A stretch of DNA of 32,423 nt from Pelargonium cotyledonis (Eukaryota > Streptophyta > Magnoliopsida > Geraniales > Geraniaceae): contig JAYMTA010000280.1 in NCBI GenBank assembly GCA_036897625.1, positions 1-32,423 of the forward strand, in the 5' to 3' direction. Below the pieces are notes generated by a model that worked only from the letters and a program-made list of their open reading frames with translations, ran no database searches and was not told the DNA's origin. A program made the translations under genes and the position numbers. Shown here one piece after another: positions 29,431-32,423 of the stretch (the stretch's first letter is position 1; the number at the start of each line of letters is the position of its first letter).

Positions 29431-29442
29431 TGGTATCAGAAC

Positions 29443-30900
29443 AGCAAAGAGCAACCTAGGGTTTTTGGCAGCCTTTACTGTTGTTGATATATTCATTGGC
29501 CTCAATTGCCAAAGTCTCTCAACCACTGCCTTTGTTACAAAAAATTTCTTAATCTTCTGAATATCCAGTCTTCATTGCTGCATATTGTTCTTATTAAAAG
29601 AACCTTTAAGAAATAAGGCGACAAGTGCGGATAAGGACTGCGTAAGAGGCTAGCTCTACAAATGATGTCACAACAAGAAAGATTGAAGGAAAAGGTGAAG
29701 GAAAGATAATATTACCTAAATTTATATTATCTAAACCATCAATGTACAAAATCCCCTAGTTGTTTTTGTATATTAAACTTCAAAGGCTTCGAATGTAAGA
29801 GTAGTTTTTATCTGGAAATTTTCTAAGCAAAACTATTTCCATTGTCAGTTTGTAGGTAATCCTTTCAAACCAAGAATCCATGAAGAACAGATTACATCAT
29901 TGGACAATATGTATCCATAAGATCTTTTCGCATTGATCCATAAGTGTATTATTCAATATGAAGGGAACATATTCATGTATGGTAAACAATCTTGCATACA
30001 ATGAGATACATCAAAGTTTTAATTAGCAAATCCATAAGGCAACAAGTAACTCATAACTATGCATTCCTACTTTAAGACATGTCGGCATACCACCATGTTT
30101 TGTATGATTAAATAATTCTTTGATCGCCAACTATAAACAGTCTTTACTGGTGAAGCGGAACAAATGAAATTTCACGACTGTCAGCCTGATCTACAAACTA
30201 TGGGACCACCGGACCAAACATGATTTTTTTTTTCTTGAACTATGATTGCTAGAAACTCTTATCTTGATTATTCATCTAACTTGTTGCAAAATTTAAATCA
30301 CACCGAAACACCTTATAGTATGTTATCATAACACTTTACCCCCCTCTACTACCAGTTTGACCAGAGATCCCTATACTATTGATATAGTTCAATTAGTGCT
30401 CCTCTCGGTATACTTTTTCTAGAATTGTCCAACCAAGTTATTCAACAATCCAAAGTCCTTACAATTTACTTTAAATGCATATCACATGAATTGCATTAAT
30501 ATCTATCAATCCTAACTATGGTTATTTAAATAATAAAAATGCCCTTAAATAGTAAGGCACATGGAAGCAAAAAATGACTTCTGATTTCACATATTAGCAC
30601 TACTGAATATGCGGACACAACTATAACAATAGTGGTTGGTTTAATTAAATAACAAAAACAGTACTCACTATCGTTTGAATCAATATCTGGTGACATATGG
30701 AACAGTACTTTTGGAACCCTGACCTGTCTGTCAATAATATGCCAATTAGTCTAAGTGTCTAAGTTATTGATATTTTCTTTTATTCAGATAATGCATTGTT
30801 GGTGTTAAAGCTTCCTTCGTATAATATGCAGTAGACATTTTTCAACTAAACATCTTTGCAAACAGGAAGAGGGCAAGTTTACACTATAAGCTTAAACCAA
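29443..30900. other. Intergenic, no gene recognised
   Basis: AT-rich sequence without supported coding regions. About 30330-30550 (TTTACCCCCCTCTACTACC, AGTGCTCCTCTCGGTATACT, AAAAATGCCCTTAAAT) has the word style of a MULE end but no partner was found. Confidence 0.4.
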
Positions 30901-30901
30901 A

Positions 30902-31190
30902 TATAGACCTAAACCTAGAGCCACAAATATAGACCTAAACCTCTCTTAATCTTTGCTCTTTCATTTTGTGATATGTTCATTTACACAATTTCTCGGATAA
31001 TGGTTAGCATTTTGAAAACAGTGAGGATTCAGCAACTCGTAGAAAGAATAGCATAAAATTATAAACACTAACATTTAGAAAAAATAAACATACTGTTTCC
31101 ATAAACACAATATTGTTGCCAAACATTCCAAAAAACAGAATGTGGACATGCTTAAACCGAATGCATAAACACAATATTGTTGCCAAACAA
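30902..31190. repeat. Short local duplications
   Basis: ATATAGACCTAAACCT occurs twice close together near 30902-30942. ATAAACACAATATTGTTGCC occurs near 31102 and again near 31164, each followed by AAACA. These are simple local duplications with no gene. Confidence 0.8.
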
Positions 31191-31299
31191 TTCTTTAAAC
31201 ACAAAACAATAAGTAAATTAACAGCTAATTATATGAATCGCTGGCAAAAATAGAAATCATATAATCCACTGAACTCAGTCATTGACTTGAGATGGTAAG

Positions 31300-32423
31300 G
31301 ATTGTGAATTCAACGATGATTCAGTCATCTTTGAAGCAATGCCACATCAGCACAGCTGCAAAAGATTTTCCTTGCTGTTCTTCGGCAAAAACAGCCAAAA
31401 ACACAATTTTCCAGCAAAAATGGTGGAAGCTGAGCTTTTCTTGCAGCTGCAAGCTGCTCTATTTTCAAGTGAAAGACCATGTTGCCCCTAGAAATACCCA
31501 AATTGAATCCCAAAACTGAACTAATTGAACCCAACGGCTATATTTCATCATCATAATCAAACTCAAATTAACAAATGAAATTATTACAAATTACTTAGAT
31601 TTCAGATCAGATAACAAATGAACTCAGATGTTCAGATCTGATTTGAACACTAATGCAGCGCTGTTGTTGCTGCGAGATGATTCAAACCCTAGATTTACAA
31701 TACACACACTTCTCTGGAAGAAACTGACATAGAGACCTGATCAAGATTTTGGCCAAATCAGGTGAGAAGCTTACAATTTATAGTTTTACAGTTCTTGTTA
31801 TAACTGCCTAACAGAAAGCTACTATTTCTATTCCATCCAAACGACTTCGTTTCCTAAGCCAACCTATTTCCCTTGAAACGCAATGTTTCACTTATTTGCT
31901 TTACTGAACGGCGTCGTCTTCTATCTTCTTCTTCCATGGCTCAATTTGACCGTTGCAGCCTCTTATCTTCTTCATAGCAATGCCTTTCCCTCACAAAATC
32001 CTTGACCTCAAGGATTGAAATATGGAAAATTGCTGTGGAACACGGACCAATCCTCCCAGGTCACATCTTCTGGAGCGGAGTAGGAACATTGTACCAGCAC
32101 CTGGACTACAACAACATTGTTGCGCTTTACCATTTTGCGGTCCAGAATTGCCCAGGGTTGAAGCTTGAGCTGCCCATCCTCTGTGACTTCTGACAGGGAA
32201 GTAAACAGACGATTACGATCTCCTAGCCGGCGTTTGATGAGGGACACATGGAAAACGGGGTGAATCCGAGAAGACTCGGGTAATCTCAGCTTGTATGCTA
32301 CCGATCTAATTTTTTCTGTAATCTGAAATGGTCCATAGTACTTAGGTGCCAACTTCATGTTTCTACTGATAGCTACCGAGGACTGCCTGTAGGGCTGTAG
32401 CTTCAAATAGACCCACTCTCCAA
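31300..32423 (-). mobile_element. 3' end of a Ty3 chromovirus (end of pol plus LTR), off right edge
   Basis: On the minus strand 32423-32008 encodes the end of a Ty3-type polyprotein. The integrase C-terminal marks KLAPKYYGPFQI, VAYKLRLP and IHPVFHVSLIKRRL are followed by a chromodomain-like tail (ILDRKMVKRNNVVVVQVLVQ, PEDVTWEDW). A purine tract GAGGGAAAGG lies just downstream (about 31984-31993), as expected next to a 3' LTR. The presumed LTR then runs leftwards from about 31979 and has a TATA-like CTATAAATTG near 31776. Its far end is not certain and lies somewhere between about 31.3 and 31.7 kb. The rest of the element is outside the window, so completeness and age cannot be judged. The clade within chromoviruses is not assigned. 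Confidence 0.8.

Noticed and set aside
31292-31534. Overlapping 69-75 codon frames
   Set aside because: They are short, mirror each other on opposite strands, and lie in or near the presumed LTR of the Ty3 element.
1-32423. CRISPR arrays, rRNA genes, canonical tRNA genes
   Set aside because: No regularly spaced repeats and no full cloverleaf were seen; the tRNA-like matches are SINE heads.

Overview
This is an AT-rich, gene-poor stretch of flowering-plant nuclear DNA, almost certainly from a eudicot. The evidence is GC-rich host exons separated by introns, Mutator-like, PIF/Harbinger-like, L1-type LINE, tRNA-SINE and Ty3 chromovirus elements, and one gene whose spliced product matches the plant-specific lipid transporter TGD4 from start to stop. 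I cannot place it below that level.

Layout. 1-572 is the right-hand part of a Mutator-like element (MULE) that runs off the left edge. A small tRNA-derived SINE lies at 1149-1300. 1721-7385 is a 5.7-kb two-gene MULE bounded by a 9-bp target-site duplication. Its minus strand carries a decayed MuDR-type transposase that lacks its catalytic core. Its plus strand carries a convergent, spliced, decayed ORF with a GRF-type zinc finger and a coiled coil. 7529-15685 is a set of nested insertions: a Harbinger-like element holding a second inverted-repeat element, which holds a 7-kb L1-type LINE (about 8185-15220) with ORF1, endonuclease, reverse transcriptase, zf-RVT and RNase H remains.

16153-21576 (minus) is the one intact host gene, TGD4. 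It has five coding exons joining to 465 codons, plus a probable 5'UTR intron. Its second coding intron has a GC-AG boundary and is swollen to 2.3 kb by nested transposons, including a clean 1,077-bp MULE with a perfect 9-bp duplication. A Tourist-like MITE (22148-22884) sits just upstream of the gene.

24407-25597 (minus) is a full-length F-box/DUF295-type gene interrupted by two in-frame TGA codons, probably a young pseudogene. A TATA-box promoter pointing towards it lies 3 kb upstream, near 28645. The remainder holds an Au-like SINE fragment, a 123-bp tandem duplication, a trinucleotide-rich repeat, an LTR-like stretch, and at the right edge the 3' end of a Ty3 chromovirus on the minus strand.

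The host genes do not form a pathway together. TGD4 serves ER-to-plastid lipid traffic, while the F-box gene would have served SCF ubiquitin ligases. The most interesting item is the GRF zinc-finger ORF inside the two-gene MULE. It occupies the place that mudrB holds in maize MuDR and may represent an undescribed accessory protein of this MULE lineage.
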